A stretch of 64,000 bases of DNA. Source: Mycteria americana. Lineage: Eukaryota > Chordata > Aves > Ciconiiformes > Ciconiidae. A program made the position numbers and the translations under genes. The first letter of the stretch is position 1. Each line of letters begins with the position of its first letter. The notes under the pieces are model-generated. The model ran no database searches. It saw only the letters and a list, made by a program, of their open reading frames with translations, and was not told where the DNA came from. The stretch is taken from assembly GCF_035582795.1 (NCBI RefSeq), contig NC_134365.1:75249635-75313634 (forward strand), read 5' to 3'. This document shows, piece after piece, positions 1-15,100 of this stretch.

Positions 1-3000
1 AATGGAAGTATAATTCCATATGTTTCTGCCTAAATGAGAAATACATTCACCCATATCAGAGATACAGAAGCTGGGGACATTCTGTTAATTCTGTTTCATA
101 CTTAAAGTAACTTCATTTTTTTTAATTTTGTAAGAAAAAACAGAGTATTCTCTAGTCTCCTAGCAGTGATGTAGGTTTTTTCATGGAATTTGGAATATAA
201 GAAAAAATTCAGGAGTTTTGATGGGAATGTTACTAAGAGGAACACTGCGCCTCTTCTCCATCTTGGGGTATATCTTGGTATTAAAGCTAACACTCCACAA
301 TAGTGAGCTGCCACTGGAAGGAATGATGTTGCTTTTCTCTACAATTTCTGCCATGTGCTCTTGCAGTCTTCTAGTGGTCACATAGTGATTTGGCTAGACT
401 GACCCAATAGAAAACTAGCCCTGCAAATGAATGATTTTGTGTTCAATCAGCCAGCTGAAATATCTCATCCTGTAAAAGCATGAAAGCTGGATGCAGTTTT
501 AATCCTAAGTGTTCTTAAAATTGTTTCTCCATCCAAACTTAAACCTGCTTTTTTGCACATTCAGCAGTTTGGGCTTGAGAAGTGAGATACATACTTTTTG
601 ACCTCATCTGGCAGAAGAGCACTGACTCAGTACTACTCTCCAGGCTGGATGTTTTGTCTATAGTTTAAGCTTTGTAGGAGTAAGTGTACCTGTTCTCTTT
701 GGTGGTGTGGTTGCATTGTTTTCTGCTGTTTTAGTGTACCTTAGTTTTCATTTGATAAATCCCAATTATCTACTTCCTTCAGTTGCCATATCATAAGCAA
801 AGTTTTCATTTTCACATCTTTTAGTCTTGATGAATATAGGGAGTGATTTTTTAAAAAAAGGATGGAGTGGCTTTGAAAATCTTGTGAAAGTTTTAGGTTA
901 GTCTGTTGTAGGTTTAGTTATTTGCTACCCAGGTTTTGTGTTTAAAGTTTACAGACGAGAGAATTTGGCTTTTTGTACACTTATTTAATTGTTAAATATT
1001 TTAGAAAGATGATAGGAAATTTCAATATTTATGGATAACCATAGAGGATTAAATTAAACCTCAAGGTCCAGGGAAGGGTGCTTGTAAACCTAACAAAGGT
1101 GTCTCTTAAAAACAAAACAAAACCAACCTACAAAGAAATCCCACACTTTTTTCTGTATAAGCTGATTAATAGCTTTTAATGAAGAAGATACAGGAAGAAG
1201 GGGATAAGGAAGGTGTGGATAATGGCTCTGCCGAGTAAAAGACTCAAAGATTGAATTTGAAAGAATATTATTCATGTCTCCGTTGCCATTTTTGAGACAA
1301 CAGAACAATGAATCATTTGTAGGTTGTGAAAACTTTCATAGTATGATTGTCCCCCTCATTTCAGAATGTTACATGATAAATGTAAATATTTACTAGATTA
1401 TACAATATTAAAATAGGTTGAAATGAATCATGCAGTTCCTACTTCAGAGTAATTGTCTCGGGATCTTGAATATGATTTGTGTAATCAAGAGACCATTCTT
1501 ATTTTTTCTTCAGTTTTTAAAAATCTGTTTGGACCTAGCATAATGCAGATTATGTCTAAATCTTGAAAGGCCCTGTACAAGCGAACCTCTAGCAAATAAC
1601 TTTGGAAAAGTGTTGCTTCTTATGAATCAGAAAGTATTGATAGTGTCTAGGGTTATCTCCAGGTGAAAGATTAGGACAGGATGTTGTCCTATTGACAATA
1701 CAGCCTCATAGAAGTCAACCTCATATTTTGAAGGAAAGAGATAGGTGAATTGGTGGTGTATGGAACTGGCTCAAAGAACATTTAGGGCACAAAATGAAGA
1801 ACATTTAGGGCACAAAATGAATACAGTGCTGTTTGTATCTTCTAAAGCTGTTTAATAAAATAAGTTTGGAAAGTTTCAGTTGGAGGAGGTTTGAGTTGGC
1901 ACGATTTTTATAGAATACTGTTCTGTTGACAACATTGTTTCTCAAGTCTTCAACGCTAGAAACAGTGTACTTTGCTTCCACTTTGTTATAAATATCATGC
2001 CAATTTTGAAACATTAATAAAAGTAGCTTTAATATTCAGCCTTTGGTTTCCAATAAAGGGTGCATAACAGCAGTGTAATTTTTGCAAACTTTTTTGCTTA
2101 AAGTTGTAGATAAACCTTGCTATAAACTACTCAGTAGATTTGCTAGAAGAGCTTGTGATTGAGTGCTATGTATGCTTGCCTTTTTGCTTCCACCTAGATT
2201 CCAGGGCCATTACTTTCTGTAACCATTTCAGTGAGCTGCCATAGTTTTCGGTCTGTACTGTCACCTGATCCAAGCATGCGCCAAAATACCCACCGTTTCT
2301 GGCTACTGTCTGCTGAATCTGCTTTGCAAACCCTTAGTTCTTAAGCTTTTGCCTTAGCAAAAAACAACAGACACTCTTATGGAGTGTACTGGACACATGC
2401 CATCCTGCTTCCCTAACTCCTCTAATTGTTTATGTAAATCCTTAGCTTTACTAAACTTGTAAATGCTACAATGGCATCCCCGTGTGAAATTGTGTGGCTC
2501 ATGTGTCAAAAAAGGCTGCTTGTTAAAATATTTGTCAGAAGAATATGAATGCTACATATTGCACTGCATTCAGTGTTTTGTATCAATTTATTATTGCAAT
2601 GTCATGGTGTTTGATTTTAATTGTAGACAATCATTTTGTGTTTTAATATGCAAAGGTAAGTTTATGTAAATGGTGAACGTACAGTATTTATATATAAACA
2701 TACCGATACATATTTTTGGCCTCTTTCTGGAAGAAAAAAAATACTCAAATGTCTTAAGCAGAGGACCCAGTCTTCTTTACAAACAGTTGTTTATGCATGA
2801 CTCGTATAGAAATTTTTGAACTTGTGCAATGAGAATTTGTTGGATTTTTTTGAAAGATATTGGGCCTGAACCTATTAACACTGAAGTCAATGGCTGGAAA
2901 ATCATTCTTATCTCTAATAAGAATGAAAATGATCCATTATATTACTGTAGTTTTGTTAATTCTGATGTTGAACCGATTCTCAGAATAAAGGGTTAAATGT

Positions 3001-6000
3001 TGCTTTAGCAAGACATAGTGTTGAGGAACCTCACAACAATATGTGCTTTCCATTATGATAAGGCGTTCTTGTAGATAAGTTAGGTTGAGAAGATTGTGTT
3101 AACACTCTTAGGAACTCGTTCCTAAACCTTAATTTAAACTATAAATTTTTGTGTAGGAAAGTTAAATGTTTGCATACAGTTTGGGACCCGTCACTACTGT
3201 TTCTACCTTTTCTGTTCCCCTTAAGCTTGTCTGTTCCCTTTCAACATTTCATTCTGTTTCAGTTTTTACTGTGGCTACATACCTTTTCAGTTTCATATTC
3301 TTGTTTGTAATCTTATTCTTTATTCCACAGCACTTTCCCTGTTCATCCCCAGTCGCTTCACCTGTTGCTCACTTTCAACTCATTCATCATAACTTCACAT
3401 TTTCTTGCACTTTTTGTCATAGAAAGGTGACAAGTAGGAGCAGTTTTTGCCAAATGGTACCTAAAGGTGTGAAGAGGAAGGTGATGGTTTAGTAAAATTG
3501 GCTTTTTCGTCTTTATGTCTAGAAAAAGGTTACTTCTCCTTTGCAGGTGTTTTTCTATGAAGTACAAGAATTTGTGTGGCTGTTCAGTCAATGGTTATAG
3601 CCAGCTGCCTGTGATCAAGTCTAATTTAGCAAGAATTGTTCTGCATAGTCAGTGAACCACTTTTCCAACTACTTACACTTTTCTGTTATAGAGAGAAACA
3701 CACATTGATAAGCAATCTTCTTGTCAGTGATTGGATGGGGAAGGAGGAATTGGTCCCAAGATCTGTGTCCCTTCCACCATGAAGAGTTAGTGATAACATT
3801 TACAGGATGTGCTTGTGGTCTCACATCTCCCATACAGCTCTCCATTTTGTCAGATGTTGTAGCCTTTGCCTTAAAATGGATTTCCAAAGTTGCTCCGTTC
3901 ACCTACCACTACTGCCATTAACTGGTGGCAGCAATCACAGCCTCTGTTCAGACAGAGGTGCACTCGCAAAAGAGAAGACATTTGCCTGCCACTTTCCTTT
4001 GTGTACCACAAATGGTTCTCATAGCTGAGCTTGGGAACTTCAGCCCTATGATGTGATGGGTTATTTCTGCATGATTCTCAGCTTTTGAAAGCTGAAAAGT
4101 GGAGACCTTGCTAGCAGGTACTTCAGCCATCTGAGTCAGGATTACTGTGTATCATCTCGATCGTTTGATTTTCCCAGTCAGTGAAAGTGTTTAAACAGTG
4201 TTTTCACGTTGAGAAACAGCAGAGAGCAGTGCCTCAAGATTCTACTAGTAATGCATTGAAACCTGCTGAAGGTGAACTCGGATATAATGGAACATAATTG
4301 ATATAGTTCATGAAAACCCTTAGTCTGTTTTGTGTCTTAATGTGTATATTTTTGTCTTGATTGCGGAGAACCTTCCTAAGAACTTTCACTGTAGATTTTT
4401 TTTTTTTCCTGTTCAGAGCTCATTTCTTAAAGCAAAAGTTGGATAAACATCAGTCTGCATACCCAAGGCTGCTGTTAGTCAGTACAGTGCTATGAGTTAA
4501 ACAATCATTAACATCCAAAGTTAGGTATAGTTGCATATATGTACCTCTGTGCTTTTTTTTAATTAGAAAATTATCATTAGTTTATTTTAGAAAGCTGAAA
4601 GCCTAGTTCTAAATGAAAAGTTGAAGTAAATTCATGAATGAATACATCTTGCCGTACAATATTTTTGTTTCAGTAAATTTCAAAATATGTGTATATCTTG
4701 CATCTTTCATTTTTGTTTGTCATGTTGTCAGAGAACCTAGTGTATGATGTAGGGTTATCATACACTATATTTATAAATATTCCTGATAGTACAAAATTGG
4801 TTCCCAATGAATCTCAGGTTTTGACATTGATATTTTAAATTATGATTCAGCAAGGAGATCTCAATGGCTAGAAGTTTGTATCTGTGCAAAGTTCAGCTGA
4901 TTTCAGTGAAATTGTATAAGAATCTTATCTACTCAGAATCGTTTATAGCATCTGAGTGCTTATGGTTTGTTACTGTTTTCCCCCTTATTTTATGTATCAA
5001 CAATTAACATAGTGTTCAACTAAGTTCATTGGTACAGGTAAGCCATTTTGAAAGAAGAAATAGTTGACAAACTCTAATTGTAAACAACATTACTCGTTGA
5101 CTTCGTATGTAAAAAGCTTGCGAGATGAGCTTTAGTTCTGGGAAACTAATTGCTGAACAGTTAAAATAAATGGATTGCATAAACTTATTCTAGTAGCGCT
5201 CTCTTTTGCATTTTTAATGTAGTATTCAAGAAAAGCAGGTAGGATACATTTTAACATATAACCTCAAAGACAATAAAGGTAACTAGAATCGGGGGGGGGG
5301 GGGGGGGGGGAAGGTGCGGTTGCCAGGATACTAAAGCAAAAAAGCATCGACAAATACATAGTCAACATACATCATGTACTTCTTAATGTTAATGTAGAAG
5401 TAGTTTCAAATACCTATGGCTTCTCAAAGTTAGGAGTGCTGAAATAAGGACCACAGAGCTATGTGTTTGATCAGTGATACAATCTTGAACAAATATTTTT
5501 AAAATCTGGTTAACAGAACTGCTTGCAGTAGGAAAAACTGTTGAGGTCATTTCAAAGATGTCAAGTGTATACCGAAGTATGATACTACTTCGTTACTACA
5601 AATATGGTTTCATTACTACTACTACTAGTTTTTCAATGTTACAGAATATCTGTGATGCTTTGTTGCAAGTTACATGCTGCTCTCATGTTGTTGGAAACTG
5701 ACAGTATGGTCCTCAAGTGGGTAGAGATTGGAACAGTATCTACAGTATTTTGGTGTTATCTGTCATATGGACAACAACAAGAATGCAGTAATTTGTCAGA
5801 ACCTGTTCACATGGGTGATAAACAAGAAAATTAATGAAAAAGCCCCGTTAGTGTTTGCTTGAAGTGCGATAGCTAGGAAATAAAGTGTCCAGATACAACA
5901 AAACACTTGAATATGAAAAATTTGACTTTTCAGATTAATTGCATGAAGCTTTATGTTGACATAGTGCAGAATAGTGAACTGATTTATACTTTGTCTTTCA

Positions 6001-6001
6001 G
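1..6001 (+). other. C2CD5: C2CD5 intron (partial), no exon found
   Basis: AT-rich sequence with no open frame resembling the C2CD5 residues expected just before DEPETRDAWW, so it is read as part of one long intron. It contains a run of 20 G at 5291-5310. No interspersed element was recognised in it. Confidence 0.75.
5291..5310 (+). repeat. Poly-G run of 20
   Basis: Twenty consecutive G in a C2CD5 intron, on the sense strand. Confidence 0.95.
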
Positions 6002-6116
6002 ATGAACCAGAGACACGAGATGCATGGTGGGCAGAAATCAGACAAGAAATAAAATCCCATGCCAAGGCATTGGGTTGTCATGCTGTAGTGGGCTACAGTG
6101 AATCAACTAGCATTTG
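6002..6116 (+). CDS. C2CD5: C2CD5 coding exon 1 of window
   Basis: Acceptor tctttcag precedes the exon, and the codon for D is split (G|AT). It encodes EPETRDAWWAEIRQEIKSHA and then CHAVVGYSESTSI. It ends with TG of a Cys codon before donor gtaaat. Confidence 0.96.
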
Positions 6117-9100
6117 GTAAATCATGATGATGATTTGATTTTCAAAATGCCACAGAAAATTTATTTCATCTTCAGTGGATTAAAAATGATGAACTATTTC
6201 AACACAGTTGTTGGTACTGTCTAGTATACCTACTTTGGAGAGTTTGTTAAAGTAACTTTCTGAGATTTCACTGTTGTGCTGCCTTTTTTTAAAATATGTT
6301 TTGGTTTCGATTTTTATTGGGTTTTAAGTTTTTTGTAATGAACATTACAATTTTTATTTTTAAAAAAAATTTCAAGCCTACAGATTTGCTTTTGTAGTAA
6401 TGATATTAAGTTGTCTATGAAGTTTTCTAAACCTAATCTACCTAAATAGTTAAGACTGTTCCTAAAAGTATATGTATTGCAGTTTCATTATTGGATAATG
6501 TCGTGGTTTAAACCCAGTCAGCAACTAAGCATCACACAGCTGTTTGCTCACTGTCCCCCCTCTCCCCCCATGGGATGGGCGGGGGAGAATCGGGAAAAAA
6601 AAAAGTAAAACCCGTGGGTTGAGATAAAGACAGTTTAACAGGACAGCAGAGGAAGAGATAATAATAATAGAATGTACAAAACAAGTGATGCACAATGCAA
6701 TTGCTCACCACCCGCTGACCGATGCCCAGCCCGTCCCTGAGCAGCGATTGCTGCCCCCCGGCCACCTCCCCCCAGTTTCTATACTGAGCATGAAGCCATA
6801 TGGTATGGAAGAGCCTTTTGGCCAGTTTGGCTGCGCCCCCTCCCAGCTTCTTGTGCACCTGGCAGAGCATGGGAAGCTGAAAAGTCCTTGACCAGTGTAA
6901 GCACTACTTAGCAACAACTAGAGCATCAGTGTGTTAGCAACATTATTCTCATACTAAATCCAAAACACAGCACTATACCAGCTACTGGAAAGAAAATTAA
7001 CTCTATCCCAGCTGAAACCAGGACAGATAACAACTGGCAGACCAGTACTTAAAATGGTAAACTTAAAAGTTAAGGCACAAGTTCTTTACTAGGAATGTAT
7101 TAATTGTAAGTTACAGGAGAACATGCTGCCTGATAGGTCTAGAATACTTTAGGTGTAAACGTTCTATATTTCTTTCTGCAAAATGCGTGTCATTATTTTT
7201 ATCTTTCAGTACTACAGTAGTGTTTAACATTTTAAACTGCAGCTCTGCAGTAGTCTTTCTGAGGTTGAATTCCCCAGCTCTGCATCCTATTCAGGCCCAA
7301 ATTCCAGTGTCTTAACTGTATTTGCTCTGGCTAAGAAAATTCCAATCTTTTTTATTTTGGTGGCTTAATGTCAAACTCTGTGAGAGGCTTGGAGATTGGG
7401 AGAAATAATTTGGGATTCATCTAATTACTCATCCTTCTCTCTGGCCCAGGAAAGGTTGTGTCTCTTTCTAGCTCCAGAAAGTAATCTATGAAGAGCTCCT
7501 GTTGGGGCCAAGTATGTCTGATTGGTATCAAACAGAAAAGTGCTCTGGCTCACTAGTTGTTTTGAATTGCTTTAGGAAAGTAACTGAAGCAAACTCAGAC
7601 ACTTGAATTTATTTTCTGTCAAGTTGGTTTTGCCTAAATACTTTAAAGAAAAACACTAAGGATTTGCTTTTTTAAAGAGAGAAGTTGGAAGAAGTTTCAT
7701 TTTACTTTGCAATTGATAAGTTGAAGAAAGAAATAAGTTATACAGTGCTTTCATGAGTGCACACCATCTGTTGGTAAAGTAGTAAGATAACCAGAAATTA
7801 TCAGTCTGAAAGCCACAGCATTGATTGCTTCACATCTGTTGCTCCTTCACATTTATTGCTTCATTGCAGGTAAAAAAAATCACCACCAAATATATTGATC
7901 TTTCACAAAACTTGAAAACAATTTTTGAAAGTCAAGTGCTTGTGCTAGTAGAGTAGGAAAACAGGAGAACTTACTTTACAGGCAAGGCATGGTTTATATT
8001 CCTTCTGCTGCCTTGTCTGGTTATGTCCTATCTTGCTCAGTGTATTAAAGACCATATTTACCTAAGAATTGTAATGTGCAAATTTTCATTGCTGAGGGAT
8101 GAACTTGCACTAAAAATGGAAGGTTTATTCCTTTGGCTGTCAGTCTCCTTGTAAAAAGCATGAATATTTTGGTTGTGGGGTTTGGGTTTTTTTCTGCCTT
8201 AACTATGGGGAAAGAATGTAGAGAGTATGGATATGCAGTCAGTTACTGGGTTATTTCACACTTTCACTTTGCTTAAGGAATTTAATGTGGTAGTATTTGA
8301 TCATTGATAAAATAGTTTATTAGAGTTCCCATGTTTACTTGCCAGTTCAGCTTTATTCCATGCTTAAAGAGCAAGGCTCTGTCTGTAAGTACTGGTCTGC
8401 CAGACATGTTATATATGACAAATTATTCTGGAAACAGGAACAACAAATTAAAAAGGCACATGCATAATTCTAGAAAATGTGGGAAAGCTTTTCTCCATGT
8501 TTTTTCCAATATAGTATTTTAAGTACTGAATGTTAGAGATTTGTTTCTTATTTAACAATTTCAGAAATATTAAAAGCTTTGTGATCATAGTTTGTACTTC
8601 TGAGAGCTTTCTCTGCTAAATCATGAATATGGTCAGTTAATTTACACGCTAAATGTACCATTATTGTAGTTGTTCATAGTCAAATTTTACTGTTTTGCTA
8701 CTTTTTATCCTCCAAGAATCACCCTTGTCAGTGTTGTGTTGTAACTTCATTTTGAGAGTGAATGTTTATAAGATGATGAGGCTCTCAACTTCCATTTTAC
8801 TGTGGTAAATAATTACGCCTTGTTTTTTTTTAATGTTTCTTTGCTTTTGTTGCTTGCCTGGATTTCTTTGCATTATTAACCATAGTATTGAAAACCATAC
8901 TTAAACCTGGTTAGCCTTTGTGATGTTATAGCATATTATTTATCACACTGGGCAAAGCTCTTTAGTCTTTCTGTTCAATCCTTCTGCATCTCTTACTTAT
9001 ACAATGCTTTAAATACCAGTAGAGGATTGTTTGTGAGATTTAATGGATAAAATTGCACAAATGCACAAAATCAGTAGTTATATTGAATTCATTGAGACTT

Positions 9101-12100
9101 TTGTACCAGCCTTTTAATCTAATAGTTTTAAATAAAAGTAGCACTAAGTAGTAGGAATTCACTTTGTTGTAATTCTTTTCTCTTATAGTGAAGAGGTCTG
9201 TATTTTGTCCGCGTCTGGCACAGCAGCTGTACTGAACCCTAGGTTTCTTCAGGATGGCACCATGGAAGGCTGTTTGGAACAAAGGTTGTCATGGCAGCCT
9301 GGCTTCTTTTCCATAGGGTCAGAGAAGGGAGAGGTTGATTTTTTTCCTCAGAGCCAAGATAGTTCTTCTCTATTAGGGTAGGTTACAGTGTTACAGTGCA
9401 GGATGCGGGACCAACCACTTTACTGCTTTTCACTAACAACAACAACAACAGAAGTAATGGAACTCTGCACCAAATTAGATATTCTGTTTTTATTTCTAAC
9501 AGTCTGAATAAGGTAACACATTCGACTACTAACCACAGATCATAACTCAGTTTTTTTCTTTGCTGCTCTTCAGGTATCTTTCTCAACTTTATATCACACT
9601 ATAAAAAATGACAGATGTATGATAAATTACATAAGCCAAAACCTGCTATGGCTGTAATACGTGTATATATGCTCTCTATATACTATTTAAGAGCTGTATG
9701 GGAGATAAAATAGCTTGGTTGTAAAACAAAGATGGTGTCAGATTTTTACAGAAGATGTATGTTTTAGTTGAAGTTTATGAACAAAATCATGAAACTGAAG
9801 GAAAAACATGAAGTTTCCCTTTGTTTCTGCTCTTGCAAATAAAATTTGAAGAATGAGTGTTGACAAACAGTTATTTTTGGGAAAAAATAATTAGATTAAC
9901 TCATGCATATTGGTAATTTATTATGTGTTCATCAGGATAGTCATCAAATATTTCAAGGGATTATTGTAGTCATAAGTAAGGCTATTTATTACACCTTAGC
10001 ACTTGCATTAGTTTTTCCATAATAACCCTGCCAACATAGTATTATTTATTATTCTTTTACTTTGTTAGCAGGAGGCCATCATCTTCTTGTGTAGATAGAC
10101 TTTTGAAAACTGTAGCCAGAACAAAAATATTTGTTTCTGTATTCACTATATCATGCAGAGAAAGAAATGTCATGTTCATAATGTGAAGAAAATGGCATTT
10201 TTATCAAAATACGTATTTCGGTGCTATTAAGAGTCTTGGCATAGCTTAGAAATGCCAAAGGATGGTAAAACAACTAAACGGGACAAAGCCCATGTTTGAG
10301 ACAAAATGTATTTGCCAAAGTTTGTGATAACTAATGTTCCAAATCTGTCAGATTTGCTTAGGCATCTCTTCAAAATTCACTGAGAAGGATTGTTTATATG
10401 AAACAGAATAAATTTGCAGTGACACAGTTAGCCTATGCTTTCCTTGTTTGTATTTTTATAGTGGTCATTCCTGGATATTTCTTATGGGGAAGTGGGACTA
10501 AGTGTTCCAAGTGAATAACAAGTTTTACCTAATACCTTATCTTAGGAAATTATCTTGCTGTTCTTCTTACAATGTTAATATATATTGTGCTGCTTCTCAG
10601 TAGGATGGTTGGTGTGTTGTTTATGTTCTGCTCATTAGGTTTGTGTAGGTTTTTGGACACAATCCATGAAAAAGAGACTTTTAATTGTATTTGGTACAGC
10701 AAATTCTCTGTACAACTTTTGTACCATGGACTACATTTAGAAATCATAGTGCCTAAAGCCAGCTCAGTAATGTTTTAGTTTTATAGAAATGATTGGTCAT
10801 TGTATATACTTTTTCTTGATCCCTGCATAACAAGTTTCAACGCAAGTTTTATTTATAACATTTTAGCTAGTAGTGTGCAGCCTAATTTTATTCTTCTAAT
10901 TCATAAAATGCAATACTTGTCACATTGGTATAATGGAGCAGAGTATAGCTGCAGTGTATGATTTAAGGAGGTATCTGTAGGTGTTTATACACGTGTGTAA
11001 GTATTGATCATTGTTAATAAGATGCAGATGTTTTAAGTATGTTCTCCATAATGTATTTTTAGGATTGAAGAAGCTTCACCACCAGGTTGTGGATTTTGCC
11101 ATATACCATATGATGAATTGAACATGCCATTCCCTGCTCACCTCACTTATTGTTACAACTGCAGGAAGCAAAAAGTTCCTGATGTTCTTTTCACCACGAT
11201 TGATCTTCCTGTAGAGGCAATAGTTATTGGGAAGGGATGTCTTATTCAAGCCAGGTATCTATCAAAATGTTTTCTTAGTAAAGTTTTGGAGATCTTTGAA
11301 ATAATTTCTATTGCTAAAATCCAGTATGTCATCAAAACTTAAATTTTTATGTTGAATTGCTAGGAGTTAGTGGCAGTGTACTAGGGTAGAGCAGGAGAAG
11401 GACAGCCTTTCTCCTGCCCCTGTGTTACGTGTCATGTCTGTTGATGGACATCTGGTAACTTACCCATGTTGATGGACATTTGGTAAATGTTATGCCTTTT
11501 TTTAATGCCTATGGGAATTGCTGTATTTTGTTTGCCTGGATGTAAGAGTTTTCATGCTTTAACTTGCTGTGTGGGGCTGCTGACATGGTCGGATACAGCT
11601 GTTGCACTGGAAATTCAATGGACTGTTTAAGTCAGTTGTGTTAATTCTGTACTGATGTCCATAGCTGAACATCATCTCTGTAGCATTGTTGGCTATGTCC
11701 AGTTTATGCTGTGGTCTTTGAATTTGAATTTGGAAAAGGGAATAAGGTGGTTTACAGTGGGAAAGAAGGAAGGGCTAGCTACGTACAGTCTGTATCAGTG
11801 GCCAACTACATGGATAAATAACTGGTTGGATGGTTGGGCTGAGAGGGTAGTGGTTTATGGTTTGTAGCCTACCTGGATGGCCATGACAAGTATAATAGAG
11901 TCTGCAATGGGACCTGTCATGTTGAACATCTTAATGATGTGGAGGGGATGGTGGACTGCATTCTCTTCCAGTTTGCCAGTTACACCACAATGAGTGGGAC
12001 CAGACAATATGATAGCTGTCCAGTTTTGTCCTCCTCTGAGAGTAAGACAGACATCAGAAAACTAGAGCAAGTTCAGTGGAGGGCCACCAAGGGATTAAGG

Positions 12101-15100
12101 AGCACCTGCCCTATGAAGAGAAGCTGCGGGTGCTGGGCTTATTCAGTCTGGAGAGAGGAAGGATTCAGGGGGACCTAATAGCAGCCTTCAGTACCTATAA
12201 GGAGGTTATGGAGCATATGTAGCCTTCACAGTGCTGCACAATGGGAGAGTGAGAGACAGTGGGCCCAAGTTTGAAGCAAGAGAGATTCAGAGTGGATATT
12301 AGGAAAAACTACTTACCCATGAGGACAGTCAGGCAGTGGAGCAGGTTGCCGTAGGAGGTTGTGCAGTCTCCATCTTTGGGGATTTTTCAAGACCTGACTG
12401 GATAAAGCTCTGAGCATCCTGGTCTGAGCTCAAGAGTTGACCCTGCTTTGTCTGACAGGAGGTTGGACTGGAGACCTCCTGAGGTCCCTTCTCACCTTAG
12501 GTTTTTTTGTGATCCTATGATTATCATTCTGTGACTTCTCTTAGAGCAGAATTACTGGAGCTACTGTAGAGATGTGTTCTGTGCTCCTCCTTTGATATTT
12601 TCTGTATTATTAAACTCTGTGTTCAGCACCATTGTGGAAATGGACTTTGAGTGTCACACAGTGGTCCTTGATCTGTCTCTGGAATACTTGCAGATGTCCC
12701 ATTTTCTCTAGAATGATTCCTCAAACATTCCCAATCCCCCCCAAAAAAAGGAGAAAAAGACCCGAAGCTATAGTTAGAAAGATTTGAGGAGAACTTGTTA
12801 CGACTGAGTGAATTACTGTGTTTTCCTGATCATGTAATAAATATGGTCCTTAGAAGAAAGTGTTGTCTGTTCATATCACTAAAATGTACAGTTGTCATGC
12901 GCTCTTTTTGAACGAAAATTTGTCACTGAAAGTAGGCAGTCATTCCACTGGTGTGGGGTTTGAATTTCAGCTTATGGGACTAAACCCAAAGAGTGAAATA
13001 TGATTAACATAATACAGAGATGGGATTTCTGTGCTCTTTCTTTTATTCTTGTAAGATAAGTATTTCTAGTCTGGTTAATGCTTAAGCTGTGAGGGCAGTC
13101 GTTTTTTTCTTTATTCTGAAGTGTACCTTGAATAGCTGTTTTAATAGGAATTGTAAAAGTTCTACCAGTAGATGTAATTTCCTGTGCTTGTACCTGAAGT
13201 GTTCCAGAGGTTTGCAGCAACAGACATAGATGTTTGCATTTGGGGTCTTACTAGAAGAAAAGCTGAAAATACAAATTTTCAGATAAGACAGTCCCAAGGA
13301 GTTCTTGTAAAGAACTGACATTTTATTTTACAATTGCAGCAATCTAGAAGAATACACCTCATCGATTCTGAGGCTCAGTTGAAAAGGGCTGCAGTAACTG
13401 TCCCTTGAAATAATCTATTGGGGGGGGGGGGGGGGGGGAGGGTGTGTTTAACAAATACCAGACAACTTGCAAGAGCAAAGAAGTTGTGTTTGTCTTCAGT
13501 ATTTGCTTTGACAAAAGTGAGCAGGGCAAATTATTAACAGTCGCTGCTATATGGTAGGAACATTAATATATTTAGCCAAACATCTAGTAGATGGTTATCT
13601 GGAATCCGTAGAAAACTTCTTTACATTGCATAGTTATTTGGTGCTGTCAGACTATTATGACAAAAACCCCGTGTGATGCATGTTGTTTCTGTGTGACAAC
13701 AGTCCTTAAACATGTTTTAAGAAAGGAGACATGATTTCATTCAGTGATATACAAAAATACAGTATTTGTAATTTTTGTATTCTGCTTTGATAGGGAATAT
13801 TTTTGAATGTTGCTGAAGGTCATGTATTGTTCTGTTTTTTAAGTTTACTTTACAGTTTCCTATTAAAAAAGAAAATGAAATTTTACTTATTGAGACTCAG
13901 TGCCTCAGTCTGCCTTGATCTTCCTGATGAGAATTTAATATTTTACAGGATTTTAAAATACATAAAAAGAAACTGATTGTATTAGGTTATACAATGAGGA
14001 AAAAAAATGAAAATACCCTGTGATCGCTTTCAGTCTTCAACAGTCCATTAAAACTGTTTATCTGCTGATGCCATGTACTGTTTCGTATTGTCAGGTTATG
14101 CCGTCTAAAGAAGAAAGCTCAAGCTGAAGCAAATGCAACATCCATCAGTAATCTGTTGCCATTTATGGAATATGAAGTGCACACCCAACTGATGAATAAA
14201 CTTAAGCTGAGAGGAATGAATGCTCTGTTCGGGCTGAGAATTCAGATCACTGTGGGTGAAAATATGCTAATGGGGTTGGCAGTAAGTACAGTTTTAATCT
14301 TGGGATTCTTTTGTGTTCTTACAGTATTTTTTCAGGACACAAAGACATACAAGTGTTGTAGAATTCAGAGTAACTAGAGATATTAAAATGTCATTTTAAG
14401 AATAAATGAGGTGTCTAATTGTTGACAAATCAGGACAGACTGTCTTTCAGCACCAGAAAAAGAAGATTTGAATCTCTTGAAACTCCGTTAGAGGACAAGA
14501 TTATTAGAAAGGGGATGAGAGGAAAAGAAACTTTAAATGGTTTAATGGCATAAATTATAGAAAAATGATTGTGTTCTTTAAAGGTCCTGTCAAAGAGATC
14601 CCTGTTCCTCAAGTTGCATTACAGTGCCATGACAAATAAGGTCAATTAAGTCTCTCAATAAATCTTTTGGTTAGTTGCCAACAAGAGAAAGGTCTGTCGC
14701 TTCTTCTTTGATGGCACTGAAGAAATAAATGATAGATTGGAAGTGTCTTAGAGATAGTCAAGAAATGTTCATTAACAATATTTTCTAACCTCATTCTGTC
14801 ATGGGGCGTTAGAATAGTGAAGTATGCTTCCTCCTGCATCAGTGTAAGAGGATGCTTGGGTAATATTGACTGGCTTGCATGTTCTTTTGTCTGAACTGAT
14901 GATCTGTTTTCTGTAAATAGAAATGGGTTTGTGTCAACTTCAGTGATACTGTAAATGGTTTGGCCAGGTTTTAAGTGCTTGAAACCATCACTTGCCTATG
15001 CAATATATACTAGGACACAGGTTTTAATTCATACTTTGTTTGGAACCTTTAGGTAAGTTAAGAGCTCCACCATGGAAAAGACCCATGAGAAGGAGAGAGT

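Noticed and set aside
11655..12178. Open frames on the + strand that might be exons
   Set aside because: They fall in or beside an old CR1 copy and match broken CR1 ORF2 text.
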